A DNA stretch of 64,000 nt from Accumulibacter sp. (GTDB lineage Bacteria > Pseudomonadota > Gammaproteobacteria > Burkholderiales > Rhodocyclaceae), in contig NZ_JAZKUG010000001.1 of NCBI RefSeq assembly GCF_036625195.1, forward strand, positions 3,286,001 to 3,350,000. The letters run 5' to 3'. Below the pieces are notes generated by a model. The model ran no database searches, was not told where the DNA came from, and worked only from the letters and a program-made list of their open reading frames with translations. The position numbers and the translations under genes are program-made. Positions 27,729-35,018 of this stretch are shown here, piece by piece. Position 1 is the first letter of the stretch; each line of letters begins with the position of its first letter.

Positions 27729-29275
27729 GGCGAACCCCCGCGCAGTTGCTTGAGGAAGACTTCGCTGCGCATGTCGAGCATCTCGACGCCGTAACGCGTC
27801 GTCGCCCAGTTGGCCAGCCGGCTCCAGGCACGCAGCCCCATCTGGTGGCTGCAGTCGCGCTGGTCGCCGAGGTCGCGGGGATGTACGGCGAAGCGCCGGA
27901 TCTGTCCGCGGCGGACGTCGAGGCACTCGCGCAGCAGGTAATAGCTGAGGCGGAAATCCGGGTCGAGAATGCGGCTGCCGAGGCAGACGATCGGCGTGTT
28001 GGAGAGAATCTGTCCGATCTGCTCCGGTACCGCCTTGTGCGACGGCGAGCGCGACACGGCCTCGTAGTACTGTTCGGTCGAGAGGGTGAAGCTGTCGCGA
28101 ACGTCGAGCGAACCGTGCAGCTTGTAGAGGATCGGTTCGCGCAGATCGGCGAAGATGGTCGCCAGTTGTGTGGCATCGGGCGAGCCGGCGCCGGCCTGCT
28201 CGAGGCTGACACTGCGGGCGTCGCATTCCTCGATGACGCGGTCCATGTCGTCGCTGCTGTCGAGCGGGAAGGAGTGGTGGTAGCCACTGCGCTCGCCGAC
28301 GCGAATGAAACCGCCGCCGCCCAGCTCGACCTGGTCGTAGAGGTTGATGTCGAGCCGCCTGCCCGAGGCCGATTGGACGAGGCGTGTGAATCCCATGCCG
28401 GCGCGCAGGAAGGCCTGCTCGATCGTCGTGTCGAGCACCGAGGTGATGACGAGATGGCGGTAGCGCCGGCGTCCACGGCCGGCGGGGCGGGCGCAGAGTT
28501 GCCGCAGCAGCAGCGCGAGCTCGCCATAGGCCGCCGGTATCTGCAGATGACCCTGGCGCAGGATGCTCGCGACATCGGCCTGCAAGCGGTTCTCGTCGCT
28601 CTTGACGGCGTAGTAGTTGGCCGCGAGGTCGAGCGAGGGGAGCATCACCGGCGCCTCCTCGCCGATCAGTTCGAGCGATCGCAACAGTTTCTCGCTGATG
28701 TCGCAGGGGGTGAGCGCCGACATGAGTCCGCGGCCGACGAAAAACGAGATGGCATCGTTCTCGAGGTGTCCCTGCAGATAGGCGATCGCCTCGCGGTTCG
28801 GGTCGATCGGCTCGGGCGTCGTCGCCGCCGGACGGGCCGCCTGCGCGGCGCGGGCGAAGCGCGGATGGACGCCGGTGATGCCGGCGACGAGGCGCTCGAA
28901 GTTCGGCTGGTCGTCGAGCGAACGCAGGAGGCAGAAGTCGAGGTTCTTGAGGAACAGCGGGATGCGCTCGTCGCGGACGTCGACGCCGGGCAACGCCACG
29001 GGTACCACGCGCATCTTGCGTTCGGCATTGCGGTTCAGCGCCGCCCGCACCTCCGGCGCCTGCCAGTTGCCCAGCCCCTTGCGGCCGATGAAGACGACGC
29101 TGGTGTTGAGCTGGCGCAGTGCCTCCTCGAGCTTTTCCTGCCACGGGTCGCCCGGGACGAGTTCCCAGCGGTCAAACCACACCTGCAGGTTGGCCTCGTC
29201 GCGCAGGCGCTCGGCGATCCGCGTCACCTCGTCTTCGTCCTCCCTGCTGTAGCTCAGGAAAGCGTCGTAGCTCAT
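27725..29275 (-). CDS. TIR domain fused to a SIR2-like domain (putative NAD-consuming effector)
   Basis: The product is 516 residues. Residues 1-140 form a TIR domain: YDAFLSYSREDED, the BB-loop region LQVWFDRWELVPGD, and NWQAPE with Glu75 at the position of the catalytic Glu of NAD-cleaving TIR enzymes. Residues about 180-500 resemble SIR2-like proteins: FFVGRGLMSAL at the first nucleotide loop, LVITSVLDTTIEQAF, LYKLHGS with the usual catalytic His387, and CLGSRILDPDFR near the end. The first loop (GRG for GAG) and the Asn of TTNYD (here TSVLD) deviate, so the SIR2 half may bind rather than cut NAD. It is the first gene of a three-gene operon. The start has a weak ribosome site (AGGAA). TIR and SIR2 effectors in bacteria deplete NAD during phage infection; that role here is an inference. 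Confidence 0.88.
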   Translation of the reverse strand: MSYDAFLSYSREDEDEVTRIAERLRDEANLQVWFDRWELVPGDPWQEKLEEALRQLNTSVVFIGRKGLGNWQAPEVRAALNRNAERKMRVVPVALPGVDVRDERIPLFLKNLDFCLLRSLDDQPNFERLVAGITGVHPRFARAAQAARPAATTPEPIDPNREAIAYLQGHLENDAISFFVGRGLMSALTPCDISEKLLRSLELIGEEAPVMLPSLDLAANYYAVKSDENRLQADVASILRQGHLQIPAAYGELALLLRQLCARPAGRGRRRYRHLVITSVLDTTIEQAFLRAGMGFTRLVQSASGRRLDINLYDQVELGGGGFIRVGERSGYHHSFPLDSSDDMDRVIEECDARSVSLEQAGAGSPDATQLATIFADLREPILYKLHGSLDVRDSFTLSTEQYYEAVSRSPSHKAVPEQIGQILSNTPIVCLGSRILDPDFRLSYYLLRECLDVRRGQIRRFAVHPRDLGDQRDCSHQMGLRAWSRLANWATTRYGVEMLDMRSEVFLKQLRGGSP

Positions 29276-29420
29276 CGTTGATCCGTTCCTGACAAGGCGT
29301 CGGCGGCAAGCGACGGCTCCGGTTCCCGCAGTACGCTGGCCCGACCGCCGCAGCCACCACGCTGGCGCCTGCTCGCGCCTGCCGTGCCATTATTTAACAG
29401 GGCTATGGGCAATGCAAGCC

Positions 29421-29434
29421 GCCAACGCGTTGGC
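29421..29434. promoter_or_regulatory. 14-bp perfect palindrome upstream of the TIR operon
   Basis: GCCAACGCGTTGGC reads the same on both strands. It lies 146 bases upstream of the TIR gene start, in the only non-coding space before the operon, next to an AT-rich stretch at about 29389-29402 (ATTATTTAACAGGG) that stands out in this GC-rich DNA. A loose sigma-70 pair can be drawn on the minus strand (TTGCAT, 17 bases, AATAAT) but is weak. The palindrome could be an operator for a dimeric regulator of the operon. It could also be a chance palindrome in GC-rich DNA. Confidence 0.35.
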
Positions 29435-29493
29435 CCGATGATCGCAGCGCCGGTCCGCCGCCACTAGCGGCAAGATGGCCTGGCCCGCCACGC

Positions 29494-30678
29494 TCAGAGC
29501 CGCGCGACGAGGATCTGGCGCAGTTCGTCGTCGCTGAGGACGAGCGGATTGGTCTTCATGCTGCCGCCGCGACTGGCGGCGACGATGCGCGGCAGGTCGT
29601 CCTCGCCGATGCCGTAGGCCGATAGACGGGGCAGTTCGAGTTCGATCTCCCAGCGGCGCAGCGTGTCGATGAGGAAGTGGCGGGCGTCGCGACCGTTGAG
29701 GCCTTTCTGCATGGCAAAGCGGCGGCCGATCTCGGCGTACTTCGGCAGCGCCGGGTTGTCCGGCTCGCGCGCTTCGAGGGCGGCGATGTTGCACGCGGTC
29801 GCGCTCGCCACCAGCGTGCCGCAGACGACGCCGTGCGGGATCGGGAAGAAGGCGCCGAGCGGCGAGGCGAGGCCATGCACGGCGCCGAGACCCGTCTGTG
29901 CCAGGCAGATCCCGGAGCAGAGCGAGGCATGGGCCATCTGCGCACGGGCCGTCGCCGATTGCTCGCGGTGGAGCGCGAGCAGCGCGTCGCGCGCGGCCAT
30001 GATGCCGGAGCGGGCGAGGGCGTCGGTCAGCGGGTTGGCCCGTGTGGCGACGAAGGCCTCGAGGAGCTGGGTGAAGGCGTCGAGGCCGTCGGCGGCGATC
30101 AGCGCCGGCGGACAGGTGGCGAGCAGGTCGGGATCGACGATCGCCCATTCCGCCACCAGCCGCTCATCGCGGAACGACTTCTTGAAGCCGCCGGGCGCCG
30201 TCAGGACGGCGTTGCGCGTCGCCTCGGAGCCGGTGCCGGCGGTCGTCGGGACGGCGATGAACGGTGTTGCCGGCCCGCGGTAGGGCAATTCGGGGCCGAC
30301 CCCCTCGAGATGGTCGAGCACCGAATTCCCCGGCCGCAGCAGGCCGGCGACCGCTTTCGCCGCATCGAGCGCGCTGCCGCCGCCGATGCCGACGACGCAA
30401 TCCCAGGTGGTGCCGCGCAGCGCGGCGACGCTGTCATCGACGAACCCCGGCGACGGCTCGCCGGACACCGGCAGCCGTTGCCAACCCAGGCCCAGCTGCT
30501 GGAACTGCGCGAACACGCGGCCGGCGGCAGCCGAGTCGACGAACGAGCGCTCGCCGGTGACGAGCAGCACCCGGCTACCGTAACTGGCGACGATCGCCGG
30601 CAGCCGGTCGAGAGCACCACTGCCGAACTCGATGCGCGGCAGGCGTGCGATCGAGAAGGGGGCGAAGGCGTCGCTCAC
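29494..30678 (-). CDS. Iron-containing alcohol dehydrogenase family protein
   Basis: The product is 394 residues with a GTG start overlapping the stop of the upstream gene as GTGA. The family signature is clear: GIGGGSALDAAKA (dinucleotide loop), VPTTAGTGSEAT, then the metal-site region. Group III alcohol dehydrogenases hold iron or zinc through one Asp and three His. Here the Asp (DGLDAFTQ), a His (AVHGL) and a second His (PIPHG) are present, but the His expected four residues after the Asp is Gln, and GMAH is GLAS. The enzyme probably acts on an alcohol or aldehyde with NAD(P)H, but metal binding may differ from FucO-type enzymes. It is the last of a co-oriented group with the ABM protein and the ACT protein. 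The substrate cannot be told. Confidence 0.88.
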   Translation of the reverse strand: MSDAFAPFSIARLPRIEFGSGALDRLPAIVASYGSRVLLVTGERSFVDSAAAGRVFAQFQQLGLGWQRLPVSGEPSPGFVDDSVAALRGTTWDCVVGIGGGSALDAAKAVAGLLRPGNSVLDHLEGVGPELPYRGPATPFIAVPTTAGTGSEATRNAVLTAPGGFKKSFRDERLVAEWAIVDPDLLATCPPALIAADGLDAFTQLLEAFVATRANPLTDALARSGIMAARDALLALHREQSATARAQMAHASLCSGICLAQTGLGAVHGLASPLGAFFPIPHGVVCGTLVASATACNIAALEAREPDNPALPKYAEIGRRFAMQKGLNGRDARHFLIDTLRRWEIELELPRLSAYGIGEDDLPRIVAASRGGSMKTNPLVLSDDELRQILVARL

Positions 30679-30968
30679 GCCGGGAACAGCCCGTTCATCG
30701 GCTCACCCCGGCGCGGTTCGGCCATCATCCCGGCGACGGCGTCGCGCCAGGCGAGGTAGTGCGCCGTCTGCTTGTGCGCGGCGGCGTCGGCGGCCGAGGC
30801 GTAGGCTTCGTAGAGGATGAAGCGGGTGGCGTCTTCAGGTGCCTGCAGGACGTCGAAACGCCGGTTTCCCGGCTCGCCGACCGAAGCTTCGTGATTCGCC
30901 CGCGTGGCGGCGATGAAGGCGTCGACCGACTGCGGACGGACGCGGACATGGACGAGGGTGACCTGCAT
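30675..30968 (-). CDS. Antibiotic biosynthesis monooxygenase (ABM) domain protein
   Basis: The product is 97 residues, one ABM-type ferredoxin-like fold: VTLVHVRVRPQSVDAFI, then NRRFDVLQAPEDATRFILYE and AAAHKQTAHYLAW, the pattern of YgiN/LsrG-like proteins. I choose ATG 30968 because AAGGAG stands 6 bases before it; an extension to 30989 has no such site. Members of this family act as cofactor-free oxygenases, isomerases or detoxifying proteins for small carbonyl or quinone compounds. The GTGA overlap with the alcohol dehydrogenase suggests the two handle related metabolites. The exact reaction is unknown. Confidence 0.85.
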   Translation of the reverse strand: MQVTLVHVRVRPQSVDAFIAATRANHEASVGEPGNRRFDVLQAPEDATRFILYEAYASAADAAAHKQTAHYLAWRDAVAGMMAEPRRGEPMNGLFPA

Positions 30969-31027
30969 GATGCGCTCCTTGGCTGGCAACGGTTGCTTGA
31001 TGGATCGACCGCATCGGGTGCGTGCGG

Positions 31028-31552
31028 TCAGGCGCGGATCGCCTCGTCGAGCGTGATGTCGACCATCAGGTCGTTCGACAGATGTTCGAGATCGCCGGTC
31101 AGTTGGCGGACGTCGAGGGTCGCTGCCGCCGTCAGCTCGGCGGTCGCGTGGAAAAGGATGCCCGCCGACATCGGTGCGCTGGCGGTATGCGTGCTGAGAT
31201 CCTCGACGTTGATGGCGTGCCGCGCGAGCACCTGCGACACCTCGCGGACGATGCCGATGCGGTCGTGGCCGACGAGCGACAGCTTGAGCCGCCGCGTGGC
31301 AGCCGGTGGGGCCGCTGCTCGCGAGACCTCACAGCCGACGCGCAGGCCGGGCAGCGCGGCAAGTTCGGCTTCGAGCGCCGGCAGATCGCCTTCGCCGATG
31401 CTGACGCAGACGATGCCGGCGAATTTGCCGGAAAGATTCGACATCGATGACTCGAGCCAGTTGCCGTGGTGCCGGCTGATGGCGGTCGCAAGCTGCTCGA
31501 CGAGACCAGGTCGATCATCGCCGATGACGGTGAGAACCAGGGAAACGTTCAT
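31028..31552 (-). CDS. Two-ACT-domain protein, GcvR-like
   Basis: The product is 174 residues built of two ACT domains: residues about 1-80 (VLTVIGDDRPGLVEQLA, SGKFAGIVCVS) and 90-174 (LSLVGHDRIGIVREVSQVL, INVEDLSTHT). This layout is that of GcvR, the glycine-cleavage repressor partner, and of related amino-acid sensing regulators. It contains no DNA-binding domain, so like GcvR it would act by binding a partner protein. It starts at ATG 31552. The ABM gene follows 59 bases downstream on the same strand. No gcv genes are in the window, so the link to glycine metabolism is by family only. Confidence 0.82.
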   Translation of the reverse strand: MNVSLVLTVIGDDRPGLVEQLATAISRHHGNWLESSMSNLSGKFAGIVCVSIGEGDLPALEAELAALPGLRVGCEVSRAAAPPAATRRLKLSLVGHDRIGIVREVSQVLARHAINVEDLSTHTASAPMSAGILFHATAELTAAATLDVRQLTGDLEHLSNDLMVDITLDEAIRA

Positions 31553-31664
31553 GAGGTGGCGCTCCGGGGACGGTGAGCCCTCATTCTAACGCGCGGCCGC
31601 GAGCCGGAGCAGGGTGCTGCGGCACGCACTGCGTCGGCAGAGGGCGGCAGCTGCTGGCGCCCGG

Positions 31665-32006
31665 TCACCAGGCGCCGGCTTCGGGGCAGCGCCGATAGGG
31701 CGGCGGTGGGTGCCGCGTCGGACGGCATGGCAGGTCGCGGCCGTCGTGCGACGGCTCGCTGCGCGGTGGACGCGACCAGGGGTCCTGCCAGTCCGGGCGT
31801 TGCGGATGGCGGGTGGCGAAGGGCAGCACGAGCGGTGGTTGCAGGTCGCTGCGCAGCCACAACTGCTCGCTGCGCGCCCGCTCGCGCTGCGCGAACATCT
31901 CCAGCACTTCCGGCGTCGGCACGGTGGCCGTCGCCGCTTGGGCGGTGCCGACGATCGCCTGCACGAGGCTGGCGAGGAGCGCGGTGCTGCTGCGGGGCGT
32001 TCCCAT
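31665..32006 (-). CDS. Small exported protein of unknown function
   Basis: The product is 113 residues. ATG 32006 opens a probable signal peptide (LLASLVQAIVGTAQA, cut after AQA). The mature part is charged, then Pro- and Trp-rich (PDWQDPWSRPP), with two Cys. No family is recognised. It begins 19 bases after the stop of the PDZ-TPR-CsgG-like gene, so it is the last gene of that operon and probably shares its envelope setting. The ribosome site is weak and base composition gives little extra support. I rate it as likely but not certain. Confidence 0.5.
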   Translation of the reverse strand: MGTPRSSTALLASLVQAIVGTAQAATATVPTPEVLEMFAQRERARSEQLWLRSDLQPPLVLPFATRHPQRPDWQDPWSRPPRSEPSHDGRDLPCRPTRHPPPPYRRCPEAGAW

Positions 32007-32025
32007 GGGCGTCGTCGATCGGCGG

Positions 32026-34143
32026 CTAGTCGTGCCGGAAGTACTTCTTCGGCGTGCTGTTGATGATGTATTCGCTCGCCTGCTGCACGCAGTCGCGGAT
32101 CGCGGCTTCCATCGGCGTGTTGCGAAAGCCGCCGAGGCTGACCGGGATGGCGGCCCCGCGGTGCGACAGCGTCGCGCCGATGCTGGTCTGCGATGCGCTC
32201 GCCCTGCCCTCGATCCTCTTGGCCCCGAGCACGCGACCGGTGGCGATGTCGATGACGCGGACGTCGATCGCCAGGTGGGCGTTGCGGGATTGATGGCCGA
32301 AAGTGAGCGGAATCTTCGGCACGCCGAGCTCGAGTCCGCCGCCCGATGCTTCGAGCTCGAACTCGGTGACGGCAGCGGAGACCATGATCTCGGCGACATC
32401 CATCTGCCTTTCGGCAATGATCGCGTCCGGGCGTGCCAGCGGCGACCGCGAGAGGGCCTGTTCGGCAGCAAGGCCCTGCAGATCGAGACGTTCGACGACG
32501 ATGAAGCGACCGTTCTCGTGCATCGTCGTCATCATCATTTCACGCAGGCCATCGCCGACGAATTGCCCGGCACCCGCCGCCTTGACCATGAATTCGCCGA
32601 TCGCGATCATCGCCTTCCTGCCCAGCGGCACGGCTTCGGCAGGCATCGCGCCGGTGGACCGGGCGGCCGGGCGCGCCGCCGGTTCGGCGCCTGCTCCGGT
32701 CGCCATCGGCGGTGCCGTTGGCTGTAGGGCCGCGGCGTCGGACGTCGCCGCGACCGGCGCCGCCGTCGCCGGGCTGGCCGTCGTCAGCTCGCCCTGTCGT
32801 TGCCGCAGCACCTCCAGCATCTGGCGGTGGCTGGCGTTGCCGGGGTCGCGTTCGAGCGCCAGGCGGTAGTATTTCTCGGCCTCTGGCCAATCCTGGCGGG
32901 TGTAGTGGACCAGGGCCAGTCCGGCGTAGGGCAGCGGCCATTCCGGGGCCGTCTCGATGGCCTTGAGATAGGCGTCCCGCGCCTGCGCCAGGGCTCCGAG
33001 TCCGGCGTATGCGAGGGCGAGATTGTTCAGCGTCTCCGCCCGTGGCCCAGAGAGATCGAGTGCCTTGCGGCAGGCGCGTACGGCGTCGGCATGACGCTGC
33101 TGCATCAGCAGGCCATGGCCGAGCCTGGCCCAGCTCTGAGCTTCGCTGGGCACGCGCGCAGTCGCCTGCCGATAATGGCGTTCGGCGTCCTGCCAGCGGC
33201 CGCTTTCGTAGGCGGCGTCGGCCAGCTCGAGGTCGGTCTTGTAGGCGCGGTAGCTGGCTTCGTCCAGCGCCAGCAGCTCGGCGCGCACCTGCGCGGCTGC
33301 CGCAGTGTCGGCCGCCGGCGGGCCCGCTGCGCGGCCTGCAGCCGACCGGCTCGCGGCGGCGGGCGCCGGTACGGCAGCCGCAGCGAGCCGGTCGGCAGCG
33401 TCCCACTCGGCGGTGGTCATCGCGGCCGCTGGCGCGGCGGCACTGAGCAGCGCTTCCTTCTCCCAGCCGTCGCGCCGGACGACGAGACGCAAGGGGCGGT
33501 TGGCGGCAGCGGCCTCCTGCAGCAGGCCGACGAGCCCGCTCGCGCCGCCGGGGGGATGGCCGTCGACGCGGGTCACGAGGTCGCCTGGCTGCAGGCCGGC
33601 TTCGGCCGCTGCCGTGTTGGCGAGCACGGCAGCGATCGCGACGCTGCCGGTGGGCTGGGTGCCCGCAGCCGGCTCGGCCAGGTGCAGGCCGAACCGTCGC
33701 GCTGGCGCCGGGCGGGCTGCCTGCGGCGGCAGCACGATGTCGCGTTCCCAGCCCTGGCGCGAAATGCGCAGCGTCACGGGCTCGCCGGCAGGCACGCTGC
33801 GGGCGCGCAGGGAAAACTGGGCGGCGCCGCCGATCGGCGTCTGCTGCAGACGGCGGACGATGTCGCCGGGCTGGATGCCCGCTGTCGCCGCGCTGCTGTC
33901 CGGGGCCACCGTCGCCACCTCGGCACCGCTCGCGTCGCCCGTATCGCGCAGCTCGAGGCCGAACTCGCCTGCTGCGGCGAGAGTCGCCGCCGACAGCAAC
34001 AGGCCCGCCAGCAGGCGGAAGCAACTGTTCAGGCTTCGGCCGACGGCGGTGCTGCGTCGCCGGCCGAAGCCTGCACCGGTCATCGGGGGCGGGCTCGGCG
34101 GGTCGCCGCCGGCGGTTGGCGGCGTCTGTGCAGCGGCTTGCAT
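32026..34143 (-). CDS. PDZ-PDZ-TPR-CsgG-like envelope protein
   Basis: The product is 705 residues. ATG 34143 stands 5 bases behind AAAGGAG. After a basic, Pro-rich lead comes a hydrophobic stretch (residues 42-58, FRLLAGLLLSAATLAAA), a signal peptide or anchor. Two PDZ domains follow (about 60-135 and 150-235; AGIQPGDIVRRL and AGLQPGDLVTRV). A linker leads to at least four TPR units (about 300-455; for example AEKYYRLALERDPGN). The last 190 residues resemble the CsgG curli-export domain (VERLDLQGLAAEQA, IMVSAAVTEFELEA, LAIDVRVIDIATGRVLGAK). This joins protein-binding repeats to a CsgG-like pore or lipoprotein fold. It follows the interrupted Calx-beta gene by 55 bases, so both probably belong to one surface or secretion unit. 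The exact role is unknown. Confidence 0.85.
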   Translation of the reverse strand: MQAAAQTPPTAGGDPPSPPPMTGAGFGRRRSTAVGRSLNSCFRLLAGLLLSAATLAAAGEFGLELRDTGDASGAEVATVAPDSSAATAGIQPGDIVRRLQQTPIGGAAQFSLRARSVPAGEPVTLRISRQGWERDIVLPPQAARPAPARRFGLHLAEPAAGTQPTGSVAIAAVLANTAAAEAGLQPGDLVTRVDGHPPGGASGLVGLLQEAAAANRPLRLVVRRDGWEKEALLSAAAPAAAMTTAEWDAADRLAAAAVPAPAAASRSAAGRAAGPPAADTAAAAQVRAELLALDEASYRAYKTDLELADAAYESGRWQDAERHYRQATARVPSEAQSWARLGHGLLMQQRHADAVRACRKALDLSGPRAETLNNLALAYAGLGALAQARDAYLKAIETAPEWPLPYAGLALVHYTRQDWPEAEKYYRLALERDPGNASHRQMLEVLRQRQGELTTASPATAAPVAATSDAAALQPTAPPMATGAGAEPAARPAARSTGAMPAEAVPLGRKAMIAIGEFMVKAAGAGQFVGDGLREMMMTTMHENGRFIVVERLDLQGLAAEQALSRSPLARPDAIIAERQMDVAEIMVSAAVTEFELEASGGGLELGVPKIPLTFGHQSRNAHLAIDVRVIDIATGRVLGAKRIEGRASASQTSIGATLSHRGAAIPVSLGGFRNTPMEAAIRDCVQQASEYIINSTPKKYFRHD

Positions 34144-34198
34144 CGTGCTCCTTTCTCGTCGTCGGCCGTCTGGCTGCCGGCGGTGCGCGTTGCGGCGC

Positions 34199-34780
34199 TC
34201 AATGGCATTCGCAGCGGTGGCGGGCGCCGCCGAGCACCGCCACGCCCTTGCGGCCGTCCTCGGCGCAGCGCGCCTGGCAGGTCTGCTGCACCCAGGCGTC
34301 GCGGCCCTGGTCCAGCTTGCGCTGCGCCTGGCGTTGGCAGTCGGCGCCCCGCTCGCGCCGGCCGGGTTTGCCGTCGGCGAGGAACTGGGCGATGCAGGTG
34401 CCGATCTCGGCGACGAAGCCAGCCAGGCCGGCGCTCACCTTCGCCTGGTAAGCGGGGTGCAGGCTGCACCAGGCGATGTAGCTGCCGAAATAGCCGCCAC
34501 AGCCCGGGCAATCGAGGGCGCAGCCCGAGTAGCCGCCGCCCGAGCAGTTGCGGCGGTTGCAGTCCTCCGACATCTGGCGACAGCGCGCCTCCATCTGCTG
34601 CCCGACCTGCAGGCAGGGCTGACCGTTCCCCTTCGGTTCGTAGACTCCGGCCGGCGGACTGCCCGCCGCAGTCGACGGGGCGGCCGCTGTGGTGGCCGCT
34701 GCGCTGGCTCCGGTGACGGCGGGTGTCGCGACAGCAGGCGGCCGGCTGGACGTGTCGCGGGTCGCGGCGCTGGCTTGTTG
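34199..34780 (-). pseudogene. 3' part of the IS-interrupted Calx-beta/Cys-rich protein gene
   Basis: From 34780 to 34199 the minus strand codes 190 residues ending in a Cys-rich domain (CLQVGQQMEARCRQMSEDC, then CALDCPGCGGYFGSYIAWC and a CECH end). Read across the insertion, the codons for Gln-Gln-Ala-Ser on both sides fall in the same frame. Joined to the part at 37613-40207 this gives one protein of about 1056 residues. An ATG inside the IS end (34793-34795) could restart translation here, but without a signal peptide. The region before the Cys-rich domain is an Ala/Thr/Ser linker. Confidence 0.85.
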
Positions 34781-34781
34781 C
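34773..34781. repeat. Target-site duplication, left copy
   Basis: GCTTGTTGC lies directly outside the left inverted repeat and is repeated at 37611-37619 outside the right one. The copies may be 10 bp long, since the base between repeat and duplication is the same at both ends. Confidence 0.85.
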
Positions 34782-34800
34782 CAGCCCTGAAGCATGACCC
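34782..34800 (+). repeat. IS terminal inverted repeat, left
   Basis: CAGCCCTGAAGCATGACCC, the exact reverse complement of 37592-37610. It is the end nearer the transposase stop. Confidence 0.9.
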
Positions 34801-35018
34801 TGCTGAATCGGCCCCGCTTGCCGGAAGCCCCCGTTTTCGGCGCTGAAGCGGTCAGATTGCTGGAGGCTGGTGGCAGGTGAGGGCTGGATGCGTGGGTGGT
34901 GTGGGGTCCGTGAAGAGGGTGTCGATCGGTGGCAGGAACTCCGTTGTGATCTCTGGGCGAGCCTCTCCCTGCACGGAGCGCACCGCGCGGGGTGGTTCCT
35001 GGGGCCGTCCTGGAGAGG

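Noticed and set aside
27729..29144. Upstream extension of the STAND frame to make an 1175-residue protein
   Set aside because: The added part is an out-of-frame shadow of the TIR-SIR2 gene; the GTGA overlap gives a good start at 27728.
31549..31860. 103-codon minus-strand frame downstream of the small exported protein
   Set aside because: Low-complexity Ala/Arg/Pro sequence that overlaps the better-supported signal-peptide frame.
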